From Salvator merianae (lineage: Eukaryota; Chordata; Lepidosauria; Squamata; Teiidae): 64,000 bases of DNA. Location of the stretch: contig QVOM02000126.1 of the NCBI GenBank assembly GCA_003586115.2, forward strand, positions 61,324,496 to 61,388,495, given 5' to 3'. The notes below the pieces were generated by a model. It saw nothing but the letters and a program-made list of their open reading frames with translations. It was not told where the DNA came from and searched no databases. Position 1 is the stretch's first letter. Every line of letters starts with the position of its first letter. This document shows, piece after piece, positions 22,641-34,863 of this stretch. A program made the translations under genes and the position numbers.

Positions 22641-25593
22641 TCCTGCTGTCCATCAAATATTCTTGGAATCCAGATTCTATATTCTCAAGCTATGTTCAGA
22701 TGTGATGGGAATTGTAATCCAGCAACATGTGAATTGCAGAAATGGCTGGCAAAACAATGGCATGGTGTGGCAGTGGGAAAACAATTGGAACAGGGTGCCA
22801 AAAACGCTGTTGATGCCAAACTGATTTTTTGGAGTTATGTGTTTGCAATGTTGAACTGAACCTTGTTTGTTACTACACTGCTCCTCCACCACCACTCTAT
22901 CACTTCCAGTTTGCCAACCATCTCTGGTGGAGAGTCACATGTTGCTCTCCTCTGTTATAGGAGATGGTCTTGAGAATGGGTATCTACAAGCATCTTAACT
23001 TTCTCTACATGATGAAAGGAAATATTTATATTGCCATTTCATTTGTGCCAGCAGAAGAATAATCTATTCACACATATTTGGAAAACCTTCTCAAGTCCGT
23101 AAATCTTTCATGTTAGACTGGGATCCAAAGTAATGACACATGGCATGTGTCTCTGAAATGAATGAAAAAAACTCAGTTTACAGTGAGATATATGGGATTG
23201 GAAAGAGAAAGTTACAATCAGTTTATATGGCATGCACTGTCAAAACTGAGAGGAAAAGTGCTATGATCAAGAATGAAGCCTAACTAGATGCAAACTAAAA
23301 AAATAAGCACACACTTTTTTTTTAAGAAGTGCTAATGGGAGATATTAGGTCATGCTCATGTTAAAAACCATGTCACCCATAAGCCAAACTATGTGAAGCT
23401 TCTTGCCCTATACTGAGTCAGATTAATTTAGGCTCCTTTGATTCTATATCAGCAAATTAGGCACCATTCAACCGACCTAAAATAGATGCATTTTGTCACC
23501 TAGAGAACATCACCATTCTGGATGTGACCATCTTCCATCCTAATCACTGAAAGGGGAAACTAAATTGCAGTGAAGGATTTTAAACTCTGAAGTCTCCCCT
23601 GTGATGGCAGAGATGGCCTGGGGGTAACATGTGTCTCTGGCTACATTCCAAAAGCAACCCAAAAACCAGAGATCTGTGCTATGTATGGTGTACACAGATT
23701 GATTTTGGTCCCATTTCTGGTCCATCTGGGATGCTGGATAAGGCCACCTAAGGACCTCAGTCATCTAGTCTCAGCCCTCTCATGCCCATCTTAGCAACAG
23801 CTTACTGCTTCATACTATCTTTTCTTTGTTGGCCAGTGTAGTGGCAGCCCTACCTTCTTTTTAGTGCAACTATTGTATGGAACTTAAAAAATGATTTGAA
23901 CAAACAATTTTGATTATACATGCGTAGTTTGTATGACACATATGTCAAAATCTGAGGGTAAGATCAGAAAGGGCTTTTTTGGTTGCCCCTTTAAGAAAAA
24001 GCATTCTTTCCATAGATGCATTTAAAAATACATTAAAACAGTTACTTTTTCCTACCTCATTTTTTCCAGATTTTGCTCTTTGTTAACCTTCCTGCATCAA
24101 GCATTCATTACTGATTGACCACTCATCTGCCCAGCTTTCCAAGTCTCTGATTGGTCACTAATTGTCTGCATTTTTTTCCTATGCTGTGATTATCTACATT
24201 TCCCTCTTTTGCTTTTATGTAGCTCCGTGCCCAATGTGACTAAAAGAAAGAGTTACTCTTGATGTCATTAAACCCTGTATGAGAAAGGGGCACCCACTCC
24301 CAGGCTTTGGGATCAGGTAAGATAATTTTGGGATTTTATGTCTGTCCTTTCAACCTCAAATTTGCCCAGACAGCATCTCATTACGAAAGTGAAAGAAAAA
24401 CACAAAGAGGTGGAGAACATTCAGAGACAGAGGTGCCAATGGCAGGCAGCATGTCTCTCTCAGTCTCCATTTTCCATTGACTGGCCTGGTTACTGAGAAA
24501 ATGAATGTACAGAAGCACTGGCTACAGTGTCCTGAGTTCTATTTTAAGTCAGTATGAGGAAAGACTTTGAGTCAAGAAGCAGATACTACAGCCACAATAA
24601 TTAGGGAAGAATAATTTCCTTCTTTAGATCAGTCTGTAAGAATTTGGAATCAAATCAGGACTGTAGTTTGGGAGATGGAAAGCTTCACAAACAAGAGTCA
24701 AACTGTTGGGTAATTGATGGGTGGAACTGTACAAAATGTACATCATAAATAGATACATTATTCACATGCATACATTTCAAATCATTTAAAAAAAACAGAT
24801 TTGTACTCTATACGTGGCAGAGAAAGCTTAGATGTGTAATGCATATCACATATGTAAAAATACATGTGTGTGTACTTCAGGTGATTTGACTTGCCCTGGA
24901 ACCTTTGGGTGATGCATGAGATCTAAACACGTACATGTTTAAGTAAAATAAATAAAAGATAAACTTCAAAGGCAATCTGCCCTCCCTTTAGAACCCAGCA
25001 TGCACAGAGAGCTCATTGCACAGTTCATTTTCAACTGTTCTGCCTGAGGGCAGCAGGGAGAAATAATCAGAACCTTTTTTTATATTATTTTTTTATTTTT
25101 TGCAGAAACAATATTATCTGTGGTGTCCACTCTTCAGAATGTGATATGAAATTCTGTGGAGAGAATAATAAGATAGAGATAATAATACATTCAAACAATC
25201 CTCAATACCATCTTTTCATCCTGTTTTTTGTCTCCCCTTGTCTATGAAGAAAATGCTATCTGTTCAGTGCATTTATTATATTTCAGAGAAGCACAAATGC
25301 TGGCACAGCTATAAAAAACCAGCCAGTCCAAATGAAACCATGTTTACTCACTGCAGCTTACATCATTAAGGACATAATTGGAGGTCTAGAATAACATCCA
25401 TAACTGCCAAATTGGCTCCCCCAGTTAATGAAATATAGAAAGGCTGACAACTTCCCAGCATGATCAAGTGAGAAGATTGAACAGTACGGATTTTAGCCAG
25501 TTTGGCAGGCATAGTCAATGACTTAGAGATAATAGTTGAAATAATTACATGAAAATGTTCCATAGAATTCTCTCTCTCTGTTTCTCTCTCACT
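22641..25593. other. Long interval without a recognised gene
   Basis: Short chance frames only. The block 23950-24300 has GGGTAAGATCAGAAAGG near its left and could be a degraded TIR element, but I could not find a matching right end. The rest is ordinary; 25250-25560 looks unique and non-repetitive. Confidence 0.4.
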
Positions 25594-25713
25594 GGCTGCA
25601 TCCAGACATCACTTACTTATTCCGCTATATTTTGATATTCCAGAATAAACCACGAAGTTTTAGAATATCCAAATATAGCAAAAGAAGTAAGTGGCATCTG
25701 GATGCAGTCACTC
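25591..25713. mobile_element. 117-bp palindromic MITE with ACT duplication
   Basis: The element is 25594-25710 between ACT (25591-25593) and ACT (25711-25713). Left GGCTGCATCCAGACATCACT; complement of the right GACTGCATCCAGATGCCACT. The inverted repeat continues inward (TTACTTATT... against its complement, and TATATTTTGATATTC near the loop), so nearly the whole element is one hairpin. A 3-bp duplication suggests PIF/Harbinger affiliation. Related termini are at 30721 and 60209. Confidence 0.8.
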
Positions 25714-26193
25714 TCTCATACACACACACATGCATATACAGATACACGTTGCCTACTATATAATTCAAGTCAGAATTGGAATATTTTGTTCAAGTTAAGG
25801 ATCTGCAGATATGTATTTCACCAGAAATTTTCAGCAACTTTTACAAAACCTTAGAATGCCAGCAAATTTTTAGTTATCTCTCTCTATTTTTTTTAATATT
25901 GTAGTTTGTTATCCATTATAATTCATCACATATAATCACATTTCATTTATATACCGTATGACATTTCCTCTAAAATACATTATCAAATTCCCTCCCTCTC
26001 TATAGTGCCGCTTTTAACCTCAAATGTTCTGGACCAGGAGTAACAAAACATCTCTTTCTTTACTATTTTGCTCCCTGTTTTCTTAACATATTCCAATGCT
26101 GATGTCCACTTAATTTTCCTTTTCTGTTTTAGCTGACTCAAAAATTCAGCTCAGTGCAAAAATTCAGCTCAGTGGCATGTGCTCAGTGATGTT
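25714..26193. other. Unassigned AT-rich interval
   Basis: Begins with a short CA/TA tract. 25860-26140 resembles, on the minus strand, the purine-rich style of the L1-like fragments but without a matching motif, so I do not call it. Confidence 0.35.
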
Positions 26194-26356
26194 GGCTATA
26201 ATCAACCACAGTAAAAAAAAAAAAAAAAAAAAAAATAGAAAAAGTACCTCTGAGCTGCTACAAAAGATGGATTAAAGAAGGCCTGGGAACACGAGGGCCA
26301 CACTGTCCCTCTGATGTGCCTCTGAAGTACTCCTTTTGTTATGTCTGAACACAACC
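26194..26356. mobile_element. Small TIR element, GGYTGTGATCAGACA family
   Basis: Left GGCTATAATCAACCACAG; complement of the right GGTTGTGTTCAGACAT. The interior contains GGATTAAAGAAGGCCTGGGA, as in the 20.8-21.0 kb copy (GGTGGATTAGAGAAGAC), and a poly-A run at 26214-26235. No 3-bp duplication is visible. Confidence 0.5.
26214..26235. repeat. Poly-A run
   Basis: An uninterrupted adenine run of about 22 inside the small TIR element, perhaps a replication-slippage expansion. Confidence 0.9.
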
Positions 26357-26558
26357 ACTGTTGCATAGTGCTACAACCAGGGCTCACTTTCAACTCACTC
26401 CCCAAGCACACACATTTTGGGAGGGTGGCTGCCTGGAACCATGCCCCATGTTCTCCGACTGCTGTACTAGTTTACCCTATGGCCAGGTTTGTACCTACCT
26501 GGTCTCTGAAGACCATTCCAGACTAGCTCACTTCAGGAATGTTTGGGGCCATCCACAC
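26357..26558. other. Short unassigned interval between two transposons
   Basis: No gene or recognised repeat. Confidence 0.4.
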
Positions 26559-26744
26559 ACTGGCCCTTTCTTCACTTGACCTTATTCCAGATTATATCTT
26601 GGAATAGAGTTCTGCCATCTGCATGCTACTATGAACTGTGGCAGCCCCCACCTGGGGCCTGCTATAATCAGCACTAGTGTGTGGATAGCAGGTCCCTATT
26701 CTGGGATATAGTCCAGAAAAAAGCCAAGTGCAGAAAGGGCCACT
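26559..26744. mobile_element. 180-bp palindromic MITE with ACT duplication
   Basis: The element is 26562-26741 between ACT (26559-26561) and ACT (26742-26744). Left GGCCCTTTCTTCACTTGACC; right complement GGCCCTTTCTGCACTTGGCT. Inverted identity continues through the ATTCCAGATTATAT and GCCATCTGCATGC-type words to a GC-rich centre (CAGCCCCCACCTGGGGCCTG), so the element is one long imperfect hairpin. Sister copies are at 53717-53895 and 63703-63882. The 3-bp duplication points to PIF/Harbinger. Confidence 0.85.
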
Positions 26745-27129
26745 AAGCACTGGAACAGACCAGTTTCTGTCCAGCTGCTCTAGCAATGCAGATGGCAGGC
26801 CTTCCTGTTGTTGTGCAGGTGGAGCATCCTGACATTGGACATCCCACCCACTCCTCACTGCAATTGGGTGAGGGGGTGATGTGTCCAGTGCACAAGGGCA
26901 AAGCTGCTTGCCTCAGAACTCCAGAAGTCTTGCAGATGTGCCATTCCTGTCCACAGCAGGAACATTACAAGGAAGGCCTGGACAACATCCAGAAAGTTGT
27001 GGTGGTGTCTGGATGCAAATACAGTGTTCCAGTGGTCAGTATGGAATATTCCAAGCAGTAAGTGCAAAAAAACCTCTATGGCTCAGGAAACAGCTCCCCA
27101 CCACCGCCTTCAGGCACTGCTATAATTTT
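26745..27129. other. Unassigned interval
   Basis: Overlapping 70-90 codon frames on both strands without motifs. It may include upstream parts of the LINE whose tail follows. Confidence 0.35.
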
Positions 27130-27230
27130 TAGTGGGCTCTTTTAAATCTGTTTTTATGGTTGTAACCCACCCTGAGATCTTTGGGTATAGGGCTGGGTAA
27201 AACTGCAAATAAATAAATAAAATAAATAAG
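27130..27230 (+). repeat. L2-like LINE 3' tail
   Basis: GTTGTAACCCACCCTGAGAT, then TTTGGGTATAGGGCTGGG, then an AAATAAATAAAT-type tail. Identical architecture to the longer LINE end at 35.30-35.37 kb (GCTGTAACCCACCCTGAGAC, CTTTGGGTATAAGGC). Confidence 0.7.
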
Positions 27231-27665
27231 GAGCACTTGAGCTTTACTGGAGCATTTTCAAGTTTCACACTTTCTCACACTTTCTGCCTTGCAGTGCAGC
27301 GAACATCCACACTGCGAGGTCTTAGAATAGACTGGCAGCAGAATACGAGCATTTGCAGTGTGAATGCTGGCATCCTGCACTCTGAAAGTGGCTGGGAAAC
27401 TTCCGACCACTGCCATGGTGACCGGGAACACCACACGATGGCACATTTGCATACCACACAGCTCTGTGTTCAGAGCTGGAAGAAGGTGTGAACACAGTGT
27501 ACCAGAAGCAGTTCAGCTGCTCCTAGTATAGTTGTGGTGTATGATTTTGTGCTCCACAGCAGGTAGTGATAGGGAGCAACTGTAGTCTACTCCCAATGAC
27601 CAGGGCCTCTGAGAAATGTGGAAGCACTTCATTAGTGAGCATCCCTGGTGTAAAGTATGAAAATT
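27231..27665 (+). repeat. Interspersed repeat (GTGAATGCTG family), long copy
   Basis: Contains CATCCACACTGCGAGG, GAGCATTTGCAGTGTGAATG, CCACTGCCATGGTGACCGGG, GTGTACCAGAAGCAG and TAGTGATAGGGAGCAACTG, in the same order as 36344-36806. Starts directly after a LINE tail. Ends are not sharp. The 80-codon frames inside are artefacts. Confidence 0.55.
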
Positions 27666-28723
27666 CCCTAGTTGCCATATTTTGTTGAACTATAGGTCCC
27701 ACTATCCCCCATCCACTAACAACCCCAGTTAAATCCTCTGTTTTTTTTGTCAGAAAAGCTCTATAGGAAATCATATTAACTAAATTTCTGAATTCAGAAT
27801 GAGAAATTAGAACTCAGATAATACCCATCCCCTACTAGCTGGGGAAAGATAACATAAGAATTGCAAACAAAATATGAAAACCAAAGTTTGGGAATTTCTG
27901 ATTATGGAATTAGTATATTCTATATTTCCCAACACATCAGACTCACTTATTTCCTTTAAAAAAGAAACCAAAAGGCTTGTTGTGTCCTATTTTCCTATCA
28001 TTTCATTTTTCTTAAAATGATTGAAAAATAATGGGTGTGTCTCATATTTCAATGAATCTTACATGGGGGAGATATGGTAAGTTTCCATTTTCTTTTTGTT
28101 GCTTTGATACTCTTCTTTAGTCTTTTTCTTTTTCACCGGCTGCTAAAAAATATAATACCTTTCTTTAGTTCAAGAAAAATGTCTTGATTCTAAAGCATGT
28201 TGGCTGAAATTATGTCTCCCATTCTGACATCATAATGCTGTGCTCCAGACTCAAAAAGCATTTCTAATAAAGTTTTGGAACAGTGATTGCAAACTGCATA
28301 AAATTTATATACATTTAGCCATCAGAATTCCACCTTTCTCATTTTTTTCTATTAACTTCTGGACCTTAGCATGTGAAGGGAGATGAAATTGCTCTTTTCT
28401 GATTTTGCTATTTTAAACATGCTTTTATGAAAAAAAGAAATCCATCATTCATTTGCCAAGTGACTTCCGCAGCTCCCTGATGATCACCTCCTTATGAATT
28501 GCCTCCAGTGAGTTTTCTTTTGTCCCTCCCACTTCTATCAAACAGAAAATCAGTAGGATAAATAATCAAATCTAAGTAACAAGTGTGAGGCAATTTTGAA
28601 GCAGCTCGAAGGAGTGACTCTCTGCCTGGCAGCTGAATAAAGATGCTCGTTCGAATAAAAGGATGCAGCCATTCCGGAAAGGCTTTGTTTGGAGCATAGG
28701 CCTGGCAACATCTCTATGTCCTC
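27666..28723. other. No recognised gene or repeat; possible unique DNA
   Basis: AT-rich. 28440-28700 is less repetitive in character and is a candidate for cross-species comparison. No coding support. Confidence 0.4.
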
Positions 28724-28726
28724 TCA

Positions 28727-29419
28727 GGGTGTGTTCAGACTAGCCATTTCAGTCCCTCCTGAGTGAATTTGACCAGGGGTGGGGGAGGACGAGAATTAAA
28801 AACATTCACCTTATCCTGCCTCCAAGCCTGTAAATATTTGCCTCTTCAACAGCTGGGAGAAAACAACTCTCAAGTTGCCTTACTCAGAACAGAGAGCACC
28901 TCCACTAATCACAGACTATGCTTGGAGGAGAAACCCATTGAACAATCAGGGAGGGGCACCAGCGAGTGTTTGCTGGCAAGCAGAGTTTCCTTTAGAACTC
29001 AATAATTAAGCAGATTGAATGAACCTGAAACTAGAAATATTATTCCTATCCTGCCTTTCTTAGGAATGTACCTAAAAAGCATGTAGACTTCATATAAAAA
29101 TGCAAAGCGAAGAGAGAGAGGCTTCAGTTAAAAACTGTTTGCTTTGCACCTGCAAACAAAAACCTGGCAGTTAAGGAGTTAAGGAATTGGAAACTGCTTC
29201 AGCAAAGAGGCAGGGATTTTCTATCCAGTGGCCAATCAGTGAGCAGCATCCTCTGCTGTCATGGTAGGTTGCCTGTTGAAGCGAATAGGCTGCACTTCAG
29301 GTGAGTTTTGAATTGTCTCTTTCTATAGTTGTGTTTGGAAGGCTTTTTTTCTGTGTGCCTAGGAATTATTCACTCATTTTATTCAGGCAGTTTTAAAAAT
29401 TCCTAGTATAATCACAGCC
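28727..29419. mobile_element. Longer (about 690 bp) TIR element, GGGTGTGTTCAGAC family
   Basis: Left GGGTGTGTTCAGACTAG; complement of the right GGCTGTGATTATACTAG. Flanks TCA and TTA differ by one base, as expected for an old 3-bp duplication. The interior has an 80-codon frame without transposase motifs. Confidence 0.45.
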
Positions 29420-30720
29420 TTAGAGTGCACTAGATGTGGTCAGAGCCTGTGAGGTCCACATACCAGAGCACTCCCTGGGAGATTTCATCTCCAGTGGAAC
29501 ACAATGGCTATATGGACTCCTTCTCTGGTCCACTCCTGGTTGTGAAAGTCATGTCCCAGAAGCAGCTAAATCCAGGTTAGGCTTCGATTCTGCCACCACC
29601 AGTGGACAGTTCAGCGCAGTTCCAGAGCCCAGTGGAAAAAACCCCATTTCCATGGCCATTTCTAGGGCCACAGAGAAATGTCTTCAGCCTGCAACTGTGT
29701 AGCTGGGGAACTTTTGCTTCTCAGCTTTGGAGCAAGGCCAGGATGAGGCAACAGTCCTGGGGAAGGCCGCTAGCCCACTCTACACCACCTTGCCATATAC
29801 TTGTCCTAACTTGCCAGGAATGTTTTCTGAAAAACATGTCACCAGTGAGCATGCAGGAGTTGCACCTTGTTCTTCCAAGCTATGCTCTTACTATTTGTCT
29901 TTATATCTCTGTGTAACTTTGTCCACACATATTTTCCATAGACAATACATTGCTTGTATTCAAACCTCCAACCCCACCCTGCCATCAGATTTGATGCCAG
30001 CTGCTCCTGATGTGCAGAGAAAGAAGCTGTCTCCCACCCATCAAAATTGTGCTTGGCCATACCCTCACTGCAATTTTGACAGATAAAGGAATCAGGGAGT
30101 ATGGACATCACACTGTCACTTTAAGAGGAGTGTGTGCTCCTCTTAATTCAGAAGAGGAAGATCACCATGTTCGTAGTGCTCTTCCTCTTCTTATATGGAA
30201 ATTGCCTAACATGTCAAATTTCAATAAACAATAGGATGACAGTAGCTTTTATTTTACCTTCTGACCTCAACAAAATGAGTTCTGGGACATCTATCAATTT
30301 CTGTTCTTGAAGTACTATCCCAAATGGAAGTAAAAGATATTTAAAAAGTCAAGTGACAAATGTACTAGAAAAGACTCAGTGTGGGGATAGATTCAGACTT
30401 TCACAGAAATGGAGAAGGAAAGATATTAATAGGATCCCCCTCTTTGATCTCCCTGGACTAGATTTGGATTATAATATTTGTCAGGCATCAAAGGAAGGCT
30501 TCCAATCAGAGTCTTGTCCTTTTCTCCCTGCTCTTGCAGTCCTCATCCATGTGTTCCCCCAGGCAGGAAAAACACTCAAAACACCATAAACATTATGTCC
30601 CATCACTTAATTGGTATTGGAAGTGAAGGGAAACAGGATGGGGGTTGAAGTAAAGAGCAGAATGAAGTAGGTAGGTTCAAATCTTGAAAAAAGAACCACC
30701 ACCCCGCTCTCCAATAAATT
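29420..30720. other. No recognised gene or repeat
   Basis: 29440-29700 is GC-richer with chance frames of 80-120 codons (including 29727-30086). These lack motifs and overlap each other in several frames. Confidence 0.4.
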
Positions 30721-31139
30721 GGCTGCATCCACACAGTTGAAAAGGTGTATTCTACAAGCATCCCTGAGACCTGATGGACAAACATTCCCACCCACACTGG
30801 TGGGTGTGGCAAACAACTCTGAGGATTGTGCCTTCAGTCACCTCCTCCACCACCATGTAAAATGATGGAGTCAGAGGAGGCAAAGTACTTGGCTGTGATT
30901 TCTACCTGGTCCATTTAAATGCTGGACTGAAAGTGGCTGACTTCCAGGGCTATTTCTGGTTCAGTGCTTAACTGGCAACGTTGGAAACCTTGCAGTTGGA
31001 GAACTTTCATTCCACAGTTGTAGGTTTTTGGAAACTAGGAGATGCCGCTACGTGAATGGTGCCCTTTCTGCCTTTGCTGCAGGACAGGAATCTTCTTACA
31101 CTAAGATGATCTTTTTATTGTGGCCACCTGGATGCAGCT
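30721..31139. mobile_element. Probable TIR element, GGCTGCATCC family
   Basis: Left GGCTGCATCCACACAGTTGA; complement of the right AGCTGCATCCAGGTGGCCAC. Length about 419 bp. The same terminal word bounds the 117-bp MITE at 25594. No matching 3-bp duplication (ATT versus GTG), so ends may be off or mutated. Confidence 0.45.
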
Positions 31140-33389
31140 GTGTTTTGATTTGATTATTCACCCTTAGTAGTGAATTTCCATTTTCTTGTGGTAGATAGGT
31201 ATAAATCTGTTGATAGCCAGGTCTTTATTAAATCTTTAATAAGAGCCATTATAGTTTGTTTCTAAATGTTGAGATCAATACATTGTTGCATGGATAACAT
31301 CACTTCTGACCTTTTTGTTTCATATCATTTTTATTAAACTTAAAGGCCTCGGCGGCTTTTCAGTCTAAATCTAAGTAGCATCTGATGAGAGAAAGAGCTA
31401 AAGCTATTTTGGCCCTAAGGAAATAGAAACACTCCTGTTTCTTAAAAAGAAAGTGGAGTATCTCTCAGCTCCCACTTTATAACTATTTTAGTATTGAAGC
31501 CTAGCAAGTAACTGTTACAATAATTTAAAGGCTCTATCTTAGCTGTTCTAGGATTGGCACATTTTCACACATAGGCTATGTATGCATGCTGAGATAGGGG
31601 CTGCATTAGGGTGCTTAGAGGGCATTTCCTGCCTTAACCTATCCTGAGGAGTTAAGAGCTGTTCATCAAAAAAGCAGGATGACCAGCTCAGGGGACACAT
31701 TTATGGCATAGGGTTCAGTAGAATTGGCATGTGCTGCTTTATGGTACTGTCCGTTGCCTCTTTCTGCCACTAAGCATAATGCAGGAACTGGAAAAGTCCC
31801 TTGTGAACACAAGTATTTGAATATCTGGTTTCAATGGGGAGGGAGAAGGCTGGGAAGAACAGGAGTGTCTGAACATCTGATTTCTGGAATAACAGCTGGA
31901 AACTCACATTTGGAAAAGGATAGACATTATTACCAAAGTGACAATCAGGTCAAGTGGGATTTTGCAGGAGGCCAACCAGCCATTATTGCAACCTCAGGAA
32001 GCAAACCCAGAGAAAGAAGAAGTGAATAAGGTGTAGGAGTGGAAAGAGACCTGTATGCAGAATGAGTGAGGCTATATGGAGACGTTCTATCCTGGGGATA
32101 TGAGGCAATGGTTTTCAAGGGTGCTTAAAGACAGGGTTGGTTGGACACCAGAAGGCACTTCCATTTAATCTCCACATGCACACAAACACTCAGCTCCACA
32201 TACATATTTAAAAAACTCTCATGTTCTGCTCCATTTATTATTTATTTACAACCACTCTGACGAATCCAAATATAGTAAAAAAAGTACAGTATTTCTACAG
32301 CAGTACTGTCTCCATCAAAGCCCATCGCGTAGGGCACAATACCAATGATCCACATGAAAGATGCCTCATGATGCCCCCCACCCTTGGTCTGAGTTAGCTT
32401 TTGTGGTTCCTCAAAGTCCTCAGTCATCATGTATGGACTAATTCCAATTCCTCACCCCAGTACTATTGTAATGTTACATCATCATCATTACCATTATTAT
32501 TAATGCATTTTTTCCTGTCATTGTCAGATTAAATGATTTTTTATTTTTTTTATTTTTAAAGAGGACTAACCAAGGAGCAAGCTACGCTTAAACTATATGT
32601 CATTCTTCAAAAGCAAGCTGCATGAAATAGAGATGAATTTTGTATTTGGGAGAAAACAGACCAGAAACAGTTAATGCTTGACCAATGTGCTTGCTCTTCC
32701 ACTACACCAAAAGGTGTATTGTGTCTAAAGCAGAAAGGGGTTGCTCAGCTCCCTTTCACAGCTTGTCTGTAATTCCTCCCTGTCAAGGGAATCATTGGTC
32801 TACACAACCTGTTGATCCTCAGCAGTGAAGGGGCAACTATCAGTGACGGCTGCAGTGACATTCCCTAGAGAAGAAAGCATGATTAAATGAGAAGAACTCC
32901 AATGCACATTTAATTGCTCCAATCTGGAGGGACCTCCCTTCACAATTGTTGTGCTTCAGATGAGGAGGCAGCTTCTTGTGCAGGAGAAGCCAGAATTTTA
33001 AAGAAAAAGCCTTTAAATGCCCTGTTTTCCATCTCACAACAAGGAAAGTAGGGATAATGCACTGTCCCTGGCTGCTTCTAGTCAACAGTTTTAAGATGAA
33101 AGGAGAAGTGATTGAATCATCTTACTTTGGTGAGTGCTGACAGAATCTAGCAAAGCTCTTCCTGTTCACACAGTCATTGAGGCTGAAGGCAAGGAGTTGC
33201 TGTAATGTGATTTGTGAGGGTCAGGGTGGGGATTTCCCTCAGCCCTCTCTGCAAGCTCTGTTAGTATTTCTGCAGCTGAAAGCTAGTTTATGGTCAGCTT
33301 GCTTCATTTCATTTTTGATTGTGTCACAGATATACACTCACACACAAATGATAAAGGGTGCTAAGTAGCTTGAAACTGCTATAAGAGCA
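31140..33389. other. Long interval without a recognised gene
   Basis: Chance frames up to about 100 codons (31724-32029). No domains, TIRs or tandem arrays. Confidence 0.4.
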
Positions 33390-33731
33390 CTACCACATAG
33401 GGATGTGCACAAAAAAATTCCTGCGCTTGTTTCACTGTCAAAGCAAAAATCCATTTTTTTCAAAATCCAGTTTTTCTCATTTGCTTTTGTGATTTTTGCA
33501 GGTAAAAATATGTGGGTTTTTTTTCCCCATTGAAAAAGCACTTTTCATGGGCAAAAACACAAGAACACGAATATTTGATTGAATTTTTAATTTTTGCAAG
33601 CAAGAGAATGGTTCGATTCAATTGATGTTTTGAAAAACTGCATTTTGATTTTGATGCAAATATCCATGAAAGTGAAATATTTGATCAAATTTGCAAATGC
33701 GAATTAAATTTTGTAGATCTCTACTATTGCA
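33390..33731. mobile_element. hAT-type non-autonomous element, older copy
   Basis: The element is about 33398-33723. Left TAGGGATGTGCACAAAAA; complement of the right TAGAGATCTACAAAATT. Candidate duplications CTACCACA (33390-33397) and CTATTGCA (33724-33731) match at 5 of 8 positions, and the three differences are all transitions, consistent with decay. Third copy of the TAGRGATGTGCA family. Confidence 0.65.
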
Positions 33732-34863
33732 GGAACTGCAAACTAACAGCAGCAAAAGCCTGAAGGCAGAAACACTTTCCCTCCCATAACCATCTGTGAA
33801 TTTGGGGGCTGGAATTGTACACTGCCATAACTTATGGACTGCCTCAAAAAGGGGAAAAAAGAGAGAAGGAATGTTCTTTCACCCTCTCCTGGAATGTCGA
33901 ACGCCTACCGCTAAAAATCTGTTAGCTAGACATACCTAAAGAAATGCATGGAGGGAAGCCTTGTGTGTTGAATTCTGCAAAAAACACTCCGCAGAAAACA
34001 TATAATGGAAGGAAAATACTGCACATCTGAAGCACAATCTCACATTTTGGTGTGATTTCCTGTAGCTGATTTTGATTTATTGCACAGGAAAACTTGTATG
34101 TAGCTGTCCCAAAGTGGCTATCTAAAGTACTACATAGAGAGATGTGAACTCCAGGGTTTGAATGGCAGACAGCAGGCTGTTCCTGTCAAGCAGACCTGAG
34201 AGGCCTGCCTGGGCAAAAAATGACAACTTCTGGTCTAACTGAAGAACCTTGGAAAGTAAAAGAGGTGGCTAAAGCTTGGAGAACATAAGGGGGTGCTACA
34301 ACTAAGAGCATAACTGTAGGCTGTACCAGTAAGTGGTCCTGAGAGTCTTGTCTGGGTGAAAGAGGGAACTTCTGCAGTCCACTTATGGAGCCAGACACAC
34401 ATGCAGACATGCATACAACGCAGAAATACGCACACTTCAAGAGCAACAGCTCTACAATCAGTGGTGGCTCAGACAGAACAAAAGCAATGTGAGGAATAGA
34501 AAAGGCAGTAGAGATTTTGACGGACAACTGCAACTCTTCAGCCTAATTGACTGCTCTACTGTGGTGTTGTTGTTGTTGTTTTGCTAGCCCTAAACAGTGA
34601 ATCTTTGAAGCACCTAGGCCATATTTGTATTCTCCATTGTATAGGATGGGCTGCCCTGTGTGGTGTAGGGTGGGCTGCCCTGTACTGGAATAAGCAATCT
34701 GTTGCAAGCTGGGGCAGAACAAGACCCTCTTCATTGAGACTGCCTGCTGTGCACCAAACTTAGGGCTGCCCTCTGAAGCTAGCAGTGAAGGGTGCCTCTG
34801 AATGCTCCAAAGGTCAGGACTGAAGTTTCTGGCCTTGGAAGCTCCTAGGGGGGCATTTCAGTA
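33732..34863. other. Unassigned; GC-richer repeats likely near 34.6-34.86 kb
   Basis: 34640-34740 carries GGGCTGCCCTGT twice and TACTGGAATAAGCAATCTG, resembling 14.67-14.70 kb (CCCTGTACTGGAATGAGTG). 34845-34920 has GTAGTGTGCTTTGTTGCAAT, like the Harbinger internal sequence near 36.1 kb in reverse. No gene. Confidence 0.35.

Noticed and set aside
23950..24300. Possible TIR element starting GGGTAAGATCAGAAAGG
   Set aside because: No convincing right terminus or target duplication found.
29436..30086. Overlapping 88-119 codon frames as a possible exon cluster
   Set aside because: No shared protein text, no splice-site logic, and several frames are open at once because of local composition.
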